Source: an uncultured Lachnobacterium sp.
GTDB lineage: Bacteria > Bacillota > Clostridia > Lachnospirales > Lachnospiraceae
Direction: 5' to 3'
Length of the DNA stretch: 64,000 nt
Assembly (NCBI GenBank): GCA_900546625.1
Contig: URDU01000011.1
Coordinates: 8,417-72,416, forward strand
The notes below the pieces were generated by a model, which saw nothing but the letters and a program-made list of their open reading frames with translations, did not search any database and was not told the origin of the DNA. The stretch's first letter is position 1. Each line of letters opens with the position of its first letter. Of the stretch, positions 17,150 to 25,106 are shown in pieces. A program made the position numbers and the translations under genes.

Positions 17150-17662
17150 GTGGCTAGTTTAGTGGAAGAGCTTATAAATGTGCTCACAGAGGAAGAAAAA
17201 GTATACAGAACACTCGCAGCAAACGCAGAGAAGAAGCGTCAGATAATCATAGACGCCGATATCCCTGCGCTTGAAGCAATGACTGATTTGGATCAGCAGG
17301 CGGGCGATGAGCTTCTTACAATGAGCAATAAGCAGGTTTCACTTCTCACAGACATTGCCAATGTACTGGGCAAGTCAGATGAGAAGATGACAGTCACAAG
17401 GCTGATTGGATATCTCGGCACACAGCCGGATATTCAGGCGAAGCTTACGGCAGCGCGCGACAGTCTGCTTGAAGCAGCTGCACAGATGAAAGAAATCAAC
17501 GATTTAAACTCACAATTACTTGCTCAGGCAATAGAGCTTACAGAGTTTGACATTACCCTGTTCAAGAGCATGAAACAGGCGCCGGAGACCGCTAATTATG
17601 ACAGAAATGCATACAATACAGGCGACCTCTTAGGCAGCAGCGGTTTTGATGCGAAGCAATAA
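17150..17662 (+). CDS. flgN: Flagellar export chaperone FlgN
   Basis: A 170-residue, mostly helical cytosolic protein that escorts the hook-filament junction proteins FlgK and FlgL to the export gate. The sequence shows the FlgN pattern LVEELINVLTEEEKVYRTLA at the N-terminus, a long coiled region with MTDLDQQAGDELL, and a C-terminal helix with INDLNSQLLAQAIELTEFDI. It starts with GTG at 17150 behind AAAAGAGGATTTTATA. Its place between flgM and two flgK genes agrees with the role. Confidence 0.88.
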   Translation: MASLVEELINVLTEEEKVYRTLAANAEKKRQIIIDADIPALEAMTDLDQQAGDELLTMSNKQVSLLTDIANVLGKSDEKMTVTRLIGYLGTQPDIQAKLTAARDSLLEAAAQMKEINDLNSQLLAQAIELTEFDITLFKSMKQAPETANYDRNAYNTGDLLGSSGFDAKQ

Positions 17663-17685
17663 TCATTAACCGGGAGGACAGGGAC

Positions 17686-19395
17686 ATGGCAAATGGATTC
17701 GGAAGTTTTTATGTAGGCAGCTCCGGACTTAAAAACTCGCAGAATGCTCTTAATACAACCGCAAACAACATGGCCAATGTCAACACGACAGGCTATGTGC
17801 GTCAGCAGGTAAGATTTTCAGATAAACATTATATCACCAGAAATAACCCTACAGCGGGCACCAACATCCAGCAGAGCGGACTGGGCGTTTCCGTATCGGA
17901 TGTGGCACATGTCAGGGATATTTTCTTAGACAAATCGTATAGGCAGGAGAATGGCCGAAAGGGCTTTTACTCGACACTCTACAGCACCACATCATATGTG
18001 GAGGATATCATGCAGGAGATGAACGGTGCACAGTTCAAGGATAGTATATCAGAGCTGTGGCAGGCATTTCAGGAGTATGGCAAGGATCCGACAAACTCTA
18101 CGAATCAGAACCTTATTATCCAAAAGAGTGAGCTTTTTCTGACCAGATGCAATACGGTTTATTCTGATCTTCAGAAATACCAGTCAAATATAAACTTACA
18201 AATTAAAGACCAGGTCGATAGAATCAATGAAATCGGCGACAAGATTTATGCACTCAATCTCGAGATTCAAAAGACAGAGTCAGGCGGTGTGGAGACTGCC
18301 ATGACAGCGCGTGATGCGAGGGACAGTCTGATTGATGAGCTCGCAGGCTACGCTAAGATAGAGGCTGAGGAGGATTCTACCGGCTACGTGCGCATCAAGC
18401 TCGAGGGGCAGCAGTTTGTGCAGGATAACAAGTGCAACCATATAGGCCTGACCGAGGAAAAGGGCACAGGCTTTTATACACCGTACTGGCCTCATATCAC
18501 TACACAGGAGAGCTATATGCCGGTGTTTAGCGATGTTGCATTGCCGTCAGCGCTGGCTGAAAGAGTCGGCTGCACGCAGACCACCAACATAGCAACCAGC
18601 CTGAATAATGATATAGGAAGCCTGAAAGCACTCCTTGTATCAAGAGGCTCGGAGTATGGCACCTACGATTTCATGAGCGAGGAAAATTATAGCAAGGTGG
18701 AGGACAATGTGGTCATGGAGACACAGGCCGAGATATCATACCTCGCGCGAAACATCATGATGGCCATGAACGATATATTTTGTCCGAATACCACATACAC
18801 AGCGGCCGACGGTACCACATACACGGTTTTGGATACTGCAAACTGCTCGGTAGGAGCCGATGGCAGCCTGCCACCGCATGAGCTCTTTGCAAGAGAAGGA
18901 TATGACCGTTACACACAGATGGAAATAGATGGCAAACAGTTTTATGTATACAATGATGAGACAAAGGCAAACAACTCATCCTGGTACAAGCTTGGAAATG
19001 TTTCGGTAAATCCAAAGCTTGCAGCGCAGGTGACACTGATGCCGTCATACAAGCAGGACGGAGCCGCAAATTATGGTCTTGCAGACCAGATTACAAAGGC
19101 ATGGTCAGCAGAGAATCTATACATCAACCCAAAGGATACGTCAAAGTGCAATTTTGAGGGATATTATGACAAGATAATCTCGCATCTCGGAACAAACGGC
19201 AGTATATATAAGGCGTCATCAGACACTATGACATCGACGGCAGCGGCCATAGACAACCAGAGAAACCAGATAATGGGTGTGTCGAGTGACGAGGAGCTGA
19301 CGAATATGATCAAGTATCAGTCAGCATACAACGCATCAAGCCGTTTTATCACAGTAATCAGTCAGATGACTGAGCTCATAGTACAGCTCATATAG
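17686..19395 (+). CDS. flgK: Flagellar hook-associated protein FlgK (first copy)
   Basis: FlgK (HAP1) forms the first layer of the hook-filament junction. The 569-residue product has the N-terminal rod/hook signature NALNTTANNMANVNTTGYVR, a long middle that includes ALNLEIQKTESGGVETAMTA and RDARDSLIDELAGYAKIEAE, and a C-terminal helix ending SAYNASSRFITVISQMTEL, all typical of FlgK. GGGAGGACAGGGAC precedes the ATG. A second flgK-like gene follows after 41 bp; this copy lacks the classical NLVKFQ at its end and reads NMIKYQ instead. Confidence 0.92.
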   Translation: MANGFGSFYVGSSGLKNSQNALNTTANNMANVNTTGYVRQQVRFSDKHYITRNNPTAGTNIQQSGLGVSVSDVAHVRDIFLDKSYRQENGRKGFYSTLYSTTSYVEDIMQEMNGAQFKDSISELWQAFQEYGKDPTNSTNQNLIIQKSELFLTRCNTVYSDLQKYQSNINLQIKDQVDRINEIGDKIYALNLEIQKTESGGVETAMTARDARDSLIDELAGYAKIEAEEDSTGYVRIKLEGQQFVQDNKCNHIGLTEEKGTGFYTPYWPHITTQESYMPVFSDVALPSALAERVGCTQTTNIATSLNNDIGSLKALLVSRGSEYGTYDFMSEENYSKVEDNVVMETQAEISYLARNIMMAMNDIFCPNTTYTAADGTTYTVLDTANCSVGADGSLPPHELFAREGYDRYTQMEIDGKQFYVYNDETKANNSSWYKLGNVSVNPKLAAQVTLMPSYKQDGAANYGLADQITKAWSAENLYINPKDTSKCNFEGYYDKIISHLGTNGSIYKASSDTMTSTAAAIDNQRNQIMGVSSDEELTNMIKYQSAYNASSRFITVISQMTELIVQLI

Positions 19396-19436
19396 TTTTA
19401 GGATACGACAAGAGAGTATGAACAGGAGGAGTCAGT

Positions 19437-21290
19437 ATGGCTTCAACATTTTTTGGATTACATATAGGGTCGAGTGCTCTGAGCTCATTTCAGGTAGCGA
19501 CCAATACAACAGCCAACAACATAGCCAATGTCAAGACGACCGGATACACCAGGCAGGAGGCTACCCTGCAGGCAAAGGATGCCATAAATGTCACAGCCCG
19601 CTACGGAAGCGTCGGCACAGGTGTTACAGTCACCTCAATCAAACAGCAGCGTGACCTGTACTACGACAATAAATACTGGGAAAACAATTCCTGCTATGGA
19701 CGCTATGAGCAGAAGTTGTATTACATGGAACAGATTCAGAACTACTTTAAGGATAACGGCTCATCGGTTAAGGGCTTTTCGAGTGTTTTTTCACAGATGT
19801 TTTCAGACCTTGATACACTGCGCAGCAAGCCGTCCGACAAGACAGTGAGAAATCAGTTTATCAGCAGCGCGCAGAGTCTTTGTACATATTTCAACCAGAT
19901 GAGTGACAATCTCTCAAAGCTGCAGGATGACTGCAACGAAGAAATCAGAAACAACGTAGACAAAATCAATTCAATCAGTGAGAAAATTTCACTGTTAAAT
20001 AAGGAGATTAACCAGATAGAGACAGGAACCGGTGTCGAGGCCGGCTCACTTAGGGATGAGAGGGCGAATCTCATCGACAGCCTGTCAAAGATTGTTAATG
20101 TATCTTACAACGAGACAGAGGTGCAAAACACCTATGGAGACAACCTGGGTGGCACCAATTTCTCACTCTATATAAATGGAGAGAAGGTTGTGGAGGGCAA
20201 GGATTACCGAAAGCTCATCTGTGAGTCGTCAAAGACGAAAAACAATCAGACAGACAACGCCGATTTGTATAAAATATACTGGGAAGATACTAAGATGGAG
20301 TTTTCCGCGACAGCTGGAACCGCAGGGGGAAGCCTGAAGGCTCTCTTTGAGGTGAGAGATGGTGATAACCTGGAGAACTTCAAGGGTAAGGTCACAAAGG
20401 CTGATGCGTATTCGCTCACAGTGGAGAACACATCAATAGATAATATAAAGTCACTCAATCTGCCGGATAAGGATGGCAAAATCACTGTAAATAATATCAC
20501 CTACAGCTACGACAGCTGGGAGGCACAGGTGGATGCACAGGGCAATATCAAGTCTTTAACATTTGCGCTGAGCAAGGACAAGGCCATAGCAGACCCTGAC
20601 AGGGCCGTAGCAGAGGGATATATTTTGAATGCAGGCTCCGCGATAAATGCGAGGGGAATCCCTTACTACATGACACAGCTCAACGAGTTTGTCAGAAATT
20701 TCTCAGAGATGTTCAATCAGATAGAGAGCAAGGGCCAGAATCTGAATGGAGATACACCGCCTACATTTTTTGAAGCAATCACAAGCACGGCAAAGGTATA
20801 TGATTTCTCGGAATCAGCAGCCTACAGCAAGCTGCCTGACGGACAGACTGCCACAATAAACAGCAGCTCCAACACGTATTACAGGATGACAGCGGCTAAT
20901 TTCTCCGTAAACAAGGATGTGATGAACGATGTATCACTTTTTGCGACTGCCACAGATTATGTCAAGACTGATTCATGCGATATAGTTGATGAGCTCAAGA
21001 AGCTGCAGTCGGAGAAAACAGTATACAGAGGTGATAAAGCGGAGTCATTCCTCGAGACGATCATCTCAAATGTATCGGTGGATACGGAAAAGGCGGAGAC
21101 TTATAACAAGCTCTACAGCAATCTGGAGCAGACCATTGCAAACCAGAGGACATCGGTATCGGGCGTAGATGAGGATGAGGAGGCATTAAACCTCGTGAAG
21201 TTCCAGTATGCATACAATATGGCATCTAAAATCATATCGGTTATGAACCAGATGCTTGATAAGCTCATAAACGATACGGGCGTGGCATAG
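19437..21290 (+). CDS. Flagellar hook-associated protein FlgK (second copy)
   Basis: This 617-residue protein is a paralogue of the gene before it, with the same N-terminal signature (TNTTANNIANVKTTGYTRQE) and the canonical C-terminal NLVKFQYAYNMASKIISVMN. The centre has ISLLNKEINQIETGTGVEAG and SLRDERANLIDSLSKIVNVS, which are FlgK landmarks, and an added variable region of about 150 residues from residue 270. AGGAGGAGTCAGT precedes the ATG. Either copy could form the junction, or both layers could coexist. The pair probably arose by tandem duplication followed by strong divergence. Confidence 0.9.
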   Translation: MASTFFGLHIGSSALSSFQVATNTTANNIANVKTTGYTRQEATLQAKDAINVTARYGSVGTGVTVTSIKQQRDLYYDNKYWENNSCYGRYEQKLYYMEQIQNYFKDNGSSVKGFSSVFSQMFSDLDTLRSKPSDKTVRNQFISSAQSLCTYFNQMSDNLSKLQDDCNEEIRNNVDKINSISEKISLLNKEINQIETGTGVEAGSLRDERANLIDSLSKIVNVSYNETEVQNTYGDNLGGTNFSLYINGEKVVEGKDYRKLICESSKTKNNQTDNADLYKIYWEDTKMEFSATAGTAGGSLKALFEVRDGDNLENFKGKVTKADAYSLTVENTSIDNIKSLNLPDKDGKITVNNITYSYDSWEAQVDAQGNIKSLTFALSKDKAIADPDRAVAEGYILNAGSAINARGIPYYMTQLNEFVRNFSEMFNQIESKGQNLNGDTPPTFFEAITSTAKVYDFSESAAYSKLPDGQTATINSSSNTYYRMTAANFSVNKDVMNDVSLFATATDYVKTDSCDIVDELKKLQSEKTVYRGDKAESFLETIISNVSVDTEKAETYNKLYSNLEQTIANQRTSVSGVDEDEEALNLVKFQYAYNMASKIISVMNQMLDKLINDTGVA

Positions 21291-21306
21291 AAGCAGGAGG
21301 CATAAT

Positions 21307-22839
21307 ATGAGAATCACCAATAATATGATAATGGGAAATACCAAGACCAATATCAATTCAACAAAGGTTTTGGTAGACAAATACAATACTCAGATGACCA
21401 CCCAGAAGAAGATATCCAAGGCATCGGAGGATCCGGTTATCGCCATCAGATCGCTTCGTTTGTCGACCAGTCTGTCACACCTTGACCAGTACAAGGATAA
21501 CAATATCCCGGATGCTTCCTCGTGGATGGATGTCACAGAGACAGCCCTTAGCAACATGAAATCACTCCTCACGGATATCCGTACACAGTGTGTAAACGGT
21601 TCTACGGATACACTCACAGCTGAGGACAGAAATACTATATTACAGCAGCTCACAGCTCTGTCAGAGCAGGTGTATACAGAGGGCAATGCAGACTATGCAG
21701 GAAGAACGGTATTTACGGGCTACCGCACAGCGTCAAAGCTCACATTCCAAAAGGACACAAAGAGCACATATCAGATAACACAGGAGTTTTCTGCCACTGA
21801 TTTGTCGGAGAAGCGGTATTATACAAATGGCGTGACTGTTCCGAATAGCATAAATGCAGCAACACCTGACTGTACCGCAGATGTCACAGAGCACAGCTTC
21901 CAGAGAATCCGTCTGGGCTACGGTAATACGACAGACGATGTGAAGCTTTCCATCGATGGAAAAGAGCTGACGCAGGGCACGGATTATACTGTATACAAGA
22001 GTGTGTCTGATTTTGACCCTTCAAAGCTTTCAGCTGATGATACAGCATATATTCAGGAAACCGGTGAATTTGTGTTTGGTAAAAATGTAGCTGCTTCGAT
22101 TAAGGATAATGACAAGAAGCTTTCTGTCACATATGTAAAGACAGGCTTTGACAGCAGTGATGCGAGACCTGAGTATTATTACAGCTGCAAGGATATTACA
22201 AATGCTGTGACGCTTGATGCTGATGGCAATGTACCTCATGATGCAGCAGGAGACATCATATACTCCGACCCATCAAAGGTAGTGGATTTTGAGTTTTCAA
22301 GTCAGGAAATCAAATATACAGTGGCAAACAGCACCGATATCACTGTCAATACACAGGCGAAGGATGTTATGGATACAGGCATCAAGCGCGATGTGGATGA
22401 GCTGATTGATGTAGTGCAGAATGCAGTCAATGCTCACGACAAGGTTTCACAGCTAAAGAAGATGATGCAGCAACAGCAGTACTCCGACAAGGATTCACAG
22501 GCAAAGCTTAAGACTTACCTTGAGGCTGCAGAGCAGGAGGCTGACTACGCCGACAACAATTTGCAAAAGACCTACAGCCAGTACATCACACGCTTTGATG
22601 ATCATCTGAATAAGGTAAATCTGGCGCTCACCAATTCGGGAAGCACAAAGAGCCGCCTCACTCTCATAAAGAACAGAGTTGAGGAGCAGCAGACGACCAT
22701 AGAGGAGCTCAAATCAACAAATGAGGATAGGGATATTTCTGATATAATTATTGATTTTTACGCTATGTACAATGCATATCAGTCCAGCCTGACAGCGGCA
22801 TCAAAGGCCAATTCACAGACACTGCTTGATTATCTGTAA
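21307..22839 (+). CDS. flgL: Flagellar hook-associated protein FlgL
   Basis: FlgL (HAP3) adapts the FlgK layer to the flagellin filament. The first 130 residues (MRITNNMIMGNTKTNINSTK, KISKASEDPVIAIRSLRLST, YTEGNADYAGRTVFTGYRTA) and the last 120 (SRLTLIKNRVEEQQTTIEEL then SDIIIDFYAMYNAYQSSLTA) are flagellin-like coiled helices. At 510 residues it is much longer than usual FlgL (about 300), because residues about 135-370 form an inserted variable domain rich in Asp, Thr and Lys, likely surface exposed. AGGAGGCATAAT precedes the ATG. It follows flgK copy two by 16 bp. Confidence 0.92.
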   Translation: MRITNNMIMGNTKTNINSTKVLVDKYNTQMTTQKKISKASEDPVIAIRSLRLSTSLSHLDQYKDNNIPDASSWMDVTETALSNMKSLLTDIRTQCVNGSTDTLTAEDRNTILQQLTALSEQVYTEGNADYAGRTVFTGYRTASKLTFQKDTKSTYQITQEFSATDLSEKRYYTNGVTVPNSINAATPDCTADVTEHSFQRIRLGYGNTTDDVKLSIDGKELTQGTDYTVYKSVSDFDPSKLSADDTAYIQETGEFVFGKNVAASIKDNDKKLSVTYVKTGFDSSDARPEYYYSCKDITNAVTLDADGNVPHDAAGDIIYSDPSKVVDFEFSSQEIKYTVANSTDITVNTQAKDVMDTGIKRDVDELIDVVQNAVNAHDKVSQLKKMMQQQQYSDKDSQAKLKTYLEAAEQEADYADNNLQKTYSQYITRFDDHLNKVNLALTNSGSTKSRLTLIKNRVEEQQTTIEELKSTNEDRDISDIIIDFYAMYNAYQSSLTAASKANSQTLLDYL

Positions 22840-22906
22840 GTAGTTAAACGGTACACAATGACCGGGTTATATAACGCTCGTGGAGCGGGCGAAAAGGAGG
22901 AAAGCC

Positions 22907-23371
22907 ATGAGGGCAAAAACAAGAATATTTGGGGAGATTGACATCCCACAGGACAAAATCATCACGATGGACAAGGGGATGATAGGTTTTTCGGAGCTGA
23001 AAAACTACACTCTGATATATAATTCAGAGAAGGAGAATGATAAGAAGTCTATCATGTGGCTTCAGTCGATGGATGATGGAGACATTGCATTTCCTGTTAT
23101 GACACCGGATATCATCATGCCTGACTACAAGCCGACGGTCAACGAGGATCTTCTTGCACCTCTTGGAGAGCTGAATGAGGAGAATATGTATGTGATCGTC
23201 ACTGTAAATGTACCTAGCGACATCACAAAGATTGCCTGCAATTTAAAGGCTCCTATTGTGGTCAATACCGATAGCAACAAAGCAGCACAGCTTATAGTGG
23301 AGGATGACTATAAGGTGCATTTCCCGATTTATGACATCATAAAAGGGAAAAAAGAAAGGGCGGGTGAATAG
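22907..23371 (+). CDS. fliW: Flagellar assembly factor FliW
   Basis: FliW is a small cytosolic protein that binds either flagellin or CsrA. When free of flagellin it blocks CsrA and so releases flagellin translation. The 154-residue sequence shows family features: [54 protein letters not shown], and [20 protein letters not shown]. Start 22907 follows AAAAGGAGGAAAGCC; the frame is open upstream but has no site. Its stop lies one base before csrA, so the antagonists are made together. Confidence 0.93.
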   Translation: MRAKTRIFGEIDIPQDKIITMDKGMIGFSELKNYTLIYNSEKENDKKSIMWLQSMDDGDIAFPVMTPDIIMPDYKPTVNEDLLAPLGELNEENMYVIVTVNVPSDITKIACNLKAPIVVNTDSNKAAQLIVEDDYKVHFPIYDIIKGKKERAGE

Positions 23372-23372
23372 T

Positions 23373-23591
23373 ATGCTGGCTCTTACAAGGAAAAAGGGTG
23401 AATCTCTGGTGATTAATAATGATATTGAGATTACTATTCTCGAAATCAGAGGTGACCAGATTAAGCTCGGCGTAAGTGCACCAAAGGAGGTGCCGATTTA
23501 CCGCAAGGAGGTTTACACTCAGATACAGCAGGAGAACAAAAAGTCTGCGGATGCGCAGAATGCGCAGGCTCTCAAGGAGCTGTTCGGATAA
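23373..23591 (+). CDS. csrA: Carbon storage regulator CsrA
   Basis: CsrA is a dimeric RNA-binding protein that covers GGA motifs in leader RNAs and represses translation, in Gram-positives chiefly of flagellin. The 72-residue product keeps the RNA-contact residues Leu4, Arg6 and Arg44 ([14 protein letters not shown] at the start, [13 protein letters not shown] later) and has an extended C-terminal helix of the type bound by FliW. ATG 23373 is chosen since all CsrA proteins begin ML-LTR; the in-frame GTG at 23364 lies within fliW. It ends the late flagellar operon. A divergent second CsrA-like gene is at 62203. Confidence 0.95.
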   Translation: MLALTRKKGESLVINNDIEITILEIRGDQIKLGVSAPKEVPIYRKEVYTQIQQENKKSADAQNAQALKELFG

Positions 23592-23665
23592 CCTTAGGCA
23601 GCGAGGTATATGTCGAAAGTTGCGACCGAAACCAATTGAATGAGTGTTCTATCAAGGCTATAATT

Positions 23666-23710
23666 GAACCAGTACAGCGATATAACTTTTTTCGCGGTGC
23701 TGGTTCTTTT
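23666..23710 (+). terminator. Terminator after csrA
   Basis: GAACCAGTACAGCG pairs with CGCGGTGCTGGTTC in 13 of 14 positions (G-U included), and TTTT follows. It closes the flgM-to-csrA operon. Confidence 0.85.
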
Positions 23711-23767
23711 CGATGTGCCAAAAGCGTATAGAGAATAAAATATAATTTCAGACAGGAGGACTTCAAT

Positions 23768-24502
23768 TTGGAGAAAGTACGTTACATGATTTCCGATGCG
23801 GCAGCCGCCGTGGATGTGGAGACTCATGTGTTGCGTTACTGGGAGGATGAGCTGGGACTTGATGTGCCCAGAAATGAACTTGGCCATAGATACTATACGA
23901 GAGACAATATAAAGCAGTTTTTAAGGATAAAGGAGCTCAAGGAGAAGGGATATCAGCTTCGTGCAATCCGCGATATGCTTCATTCCGATGCACCCGGTGA
24001 GCCGGTAAATCCACCGGAGCCTGCGGTCAGGGAAGAATCCGTACAGCCTGTAAATTACCCGAATATCGCAAATCAGGCGGTAAAACAGGAGATGTCCGGG
24101 TATAATCCGGCATATCACGATGAGATGGACAGATATAATCATACATACAGAAGCCGCACGGCAGATGAGCGTATGGATGAGTTTCGCGAGCTGATGAGTA
24201 ATATCGTGGGGAGAGCCATAGCACTGAACAATGAGGAGCTGAGTCAGCAGATATCCACTGAAGTGCAGGAGCGGATATTAAAGGAAATGAACTATCTGAT
24301 GCGCGAACAGGATATTGCCCAGGAGGAGAGATATAAAAAGCTGGATGCTGCCATACGCGGAAATCTGCGCAGAAAGGGGCTTTTTGCAAGGAAAAGGAAT
24401 GCGGATGGGGCTGCAGATACAAAAATAAGCACTGCAGACACCAAGGGAAAGAAGGGGCGTGATAAGACGCATACGCATGAGCTTAAGCCGGTGAGATTGT
24501 AG
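23768..24502 (+). CDS. MerR-like DNA-binding protein
   Basis: The 244-residue protein has a MerR-type winged helix-turn-helix at residues about 5-72: MISDAAAAVDVETHVLRYWE, then RNELGHRYYTRDNIKQFLRI and LKEKGYQLRAIRDML. The middle (70-135) is proline-rich and probably flexible, the segment 140-210 is predicted to be a coiled coil, and the tail is strongly basic (RRKGLFARKRN, KGKKGRDKTHTH). Start is TTG at 23768 behind ACAGGAGGACTTCAA. The architecture, without an effector domain, resembles clostridial MerR/RacA-like proteins more than metal sensors. Role unknown; it stands alone between two terminators. Confidence 0.75.
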   Translation: MEKVRYMISDAAAAVDVETHVLRYWEDELGLDVPRNELGHRYYTRDNIKQFLRIKELKEKGYQLRAIRDMLHSDAPGEPVNPPEPAVREESVQPVNYPNIANQAVKQEMSGYNPAYHDEMDRYNHTYRSRTADERMDEFRELMSNIVGRAIALNNEELSQQISTEVQERILKEMNYLMREQDIAQEERYKKLDAAIRGNLRRKGLFARKRNADGAADTKISTADTKGKKGRDKTHTHELKPVRL

Positions 24503-24566
24503 AGCGTGTATGACAACGCTTACACTATAAAAATGAATACAATACAAAGACGATTACAACACAAAA

Positions 24567-24596
24567 AAGACGACCCATATCAGGTCGTCTTTCTTT
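24567..24596. terminator. Bidirectional terminator between the MerR-like and ferredoxin genes
   Basis: AAGACGACC and GGTCGTCTT form a 9-bp stem with a seven-base loop. It is flanked by an A-run on the left and a T-rich stretch on the right, so it can end transcripts from both convergent genes. Confidence 0.88.
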
Positions 24597-24613
24597 CTTA
24601 AGTATGCTAAAAA

Positions 24614-24784
24614 TTAGCCCTCGCTGATTGCTCCAGTTGGGCAAACACCAGCACATGTACCACAATCGAGACAAGAATCTGCATCGATTACGTACTGTGA
24701 ATCACCAGCAGAGATAGCTCCTACTGGGCACTCACCAGCACATGTACCACAGCTAACGCATGAATCAGAAATTACGTATGCCAT
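24614..24784 (-). CDS. 2[4Fe-4S] ferredoxin
   Basis: A 56-residue electron carrier, clostridial type. Both cluster motifs are complete: SCVSCGTCAGECPVGAI (CxxCxxCxxxCP) in the first half and SCLDCGTCAGVCPTGAI in the second, giving two [4Fe-4S] clusters. The internal symmetry reflects the old gene duplication of this family. The start follows AAGGAGGATTTCATT on the minus strand. It probably serves low-potential electron transfer such as pyruvate:ferredoxin oxidoreductase or hydrogenase, none of which is in this window. It is monocistronic. Confidence 0.97.
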   Translation of the reverse strand: MAYVISDSCVSCGTCAGECPVGAISAGDSQYVIDADSCLDCGTCAGVCPTGAISEG

Positions 24785-24803
24785 AATGAAATCCTCCTTA
24801 TAA

Positions 24804-24869
24804 AATAATGATCATTATTCGCCGTTATTGGCTTATCTGCATTGTAGTACAAAACGCAGAATAATGCAA
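24804..24869 (-). promoter_or_regulatory. Ferredoxin promoter and 16-bp palindrome
   Basis: On the minus strand TTGCAT (24864-24869), a 17-bp spacer and TACAAT (24841-24846) form the promoter. Downstream of it and just before the ribosome site lies the perfect palindrome AATAATGATCATTATT (24804-24819), which is reminiscent of Fur-type operators (the ATAATGAT/ATCATTAT halves) and may give iron control. Confidence 0.55.
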
Positions 24870-25049
24870 TGCCAAATAAAATTGTACTTACTTTTACACA
24901 ATCTTATATAAAAATTACCAAATATTGAGTAAAACTTGAAATGCTATTGTTACTATTGTATAATAAATAGAAAACTATTTTATGTGTGTGGTAGTTATGA
25001 ATAGTTACAATAAAAACACATGATCATTTAGAAAAGCAGGTGTTTGCAC

Positions 25050-25106
25050 ATGGCATGTTACTGTAGCATGTGCGGTGAGGATATAAAATGGAAACAAAAA
25101 TTATAA
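25050..25106 (+). CDS. Possible 18-residue cysteine-rich peptide overlapping the Sua5 gene
   Basis: ATG at 25050 opens MACYCSMCGEDIKWKQKL and stops at 25104-25106, so it overlaps the next start (25088) in another frame. The same bases form a hairpin, GCACATG pairing with CATGTGC. Three cysteines in eight residues is notable, but the ribosome site (CAGGTG) is weak. It could be a leader peptide that couples translation, or chance. The rest of 24870-25049 shows nothing. Confidence 0.25.
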   Translation: MACYCSMCGEDIKWKQKL

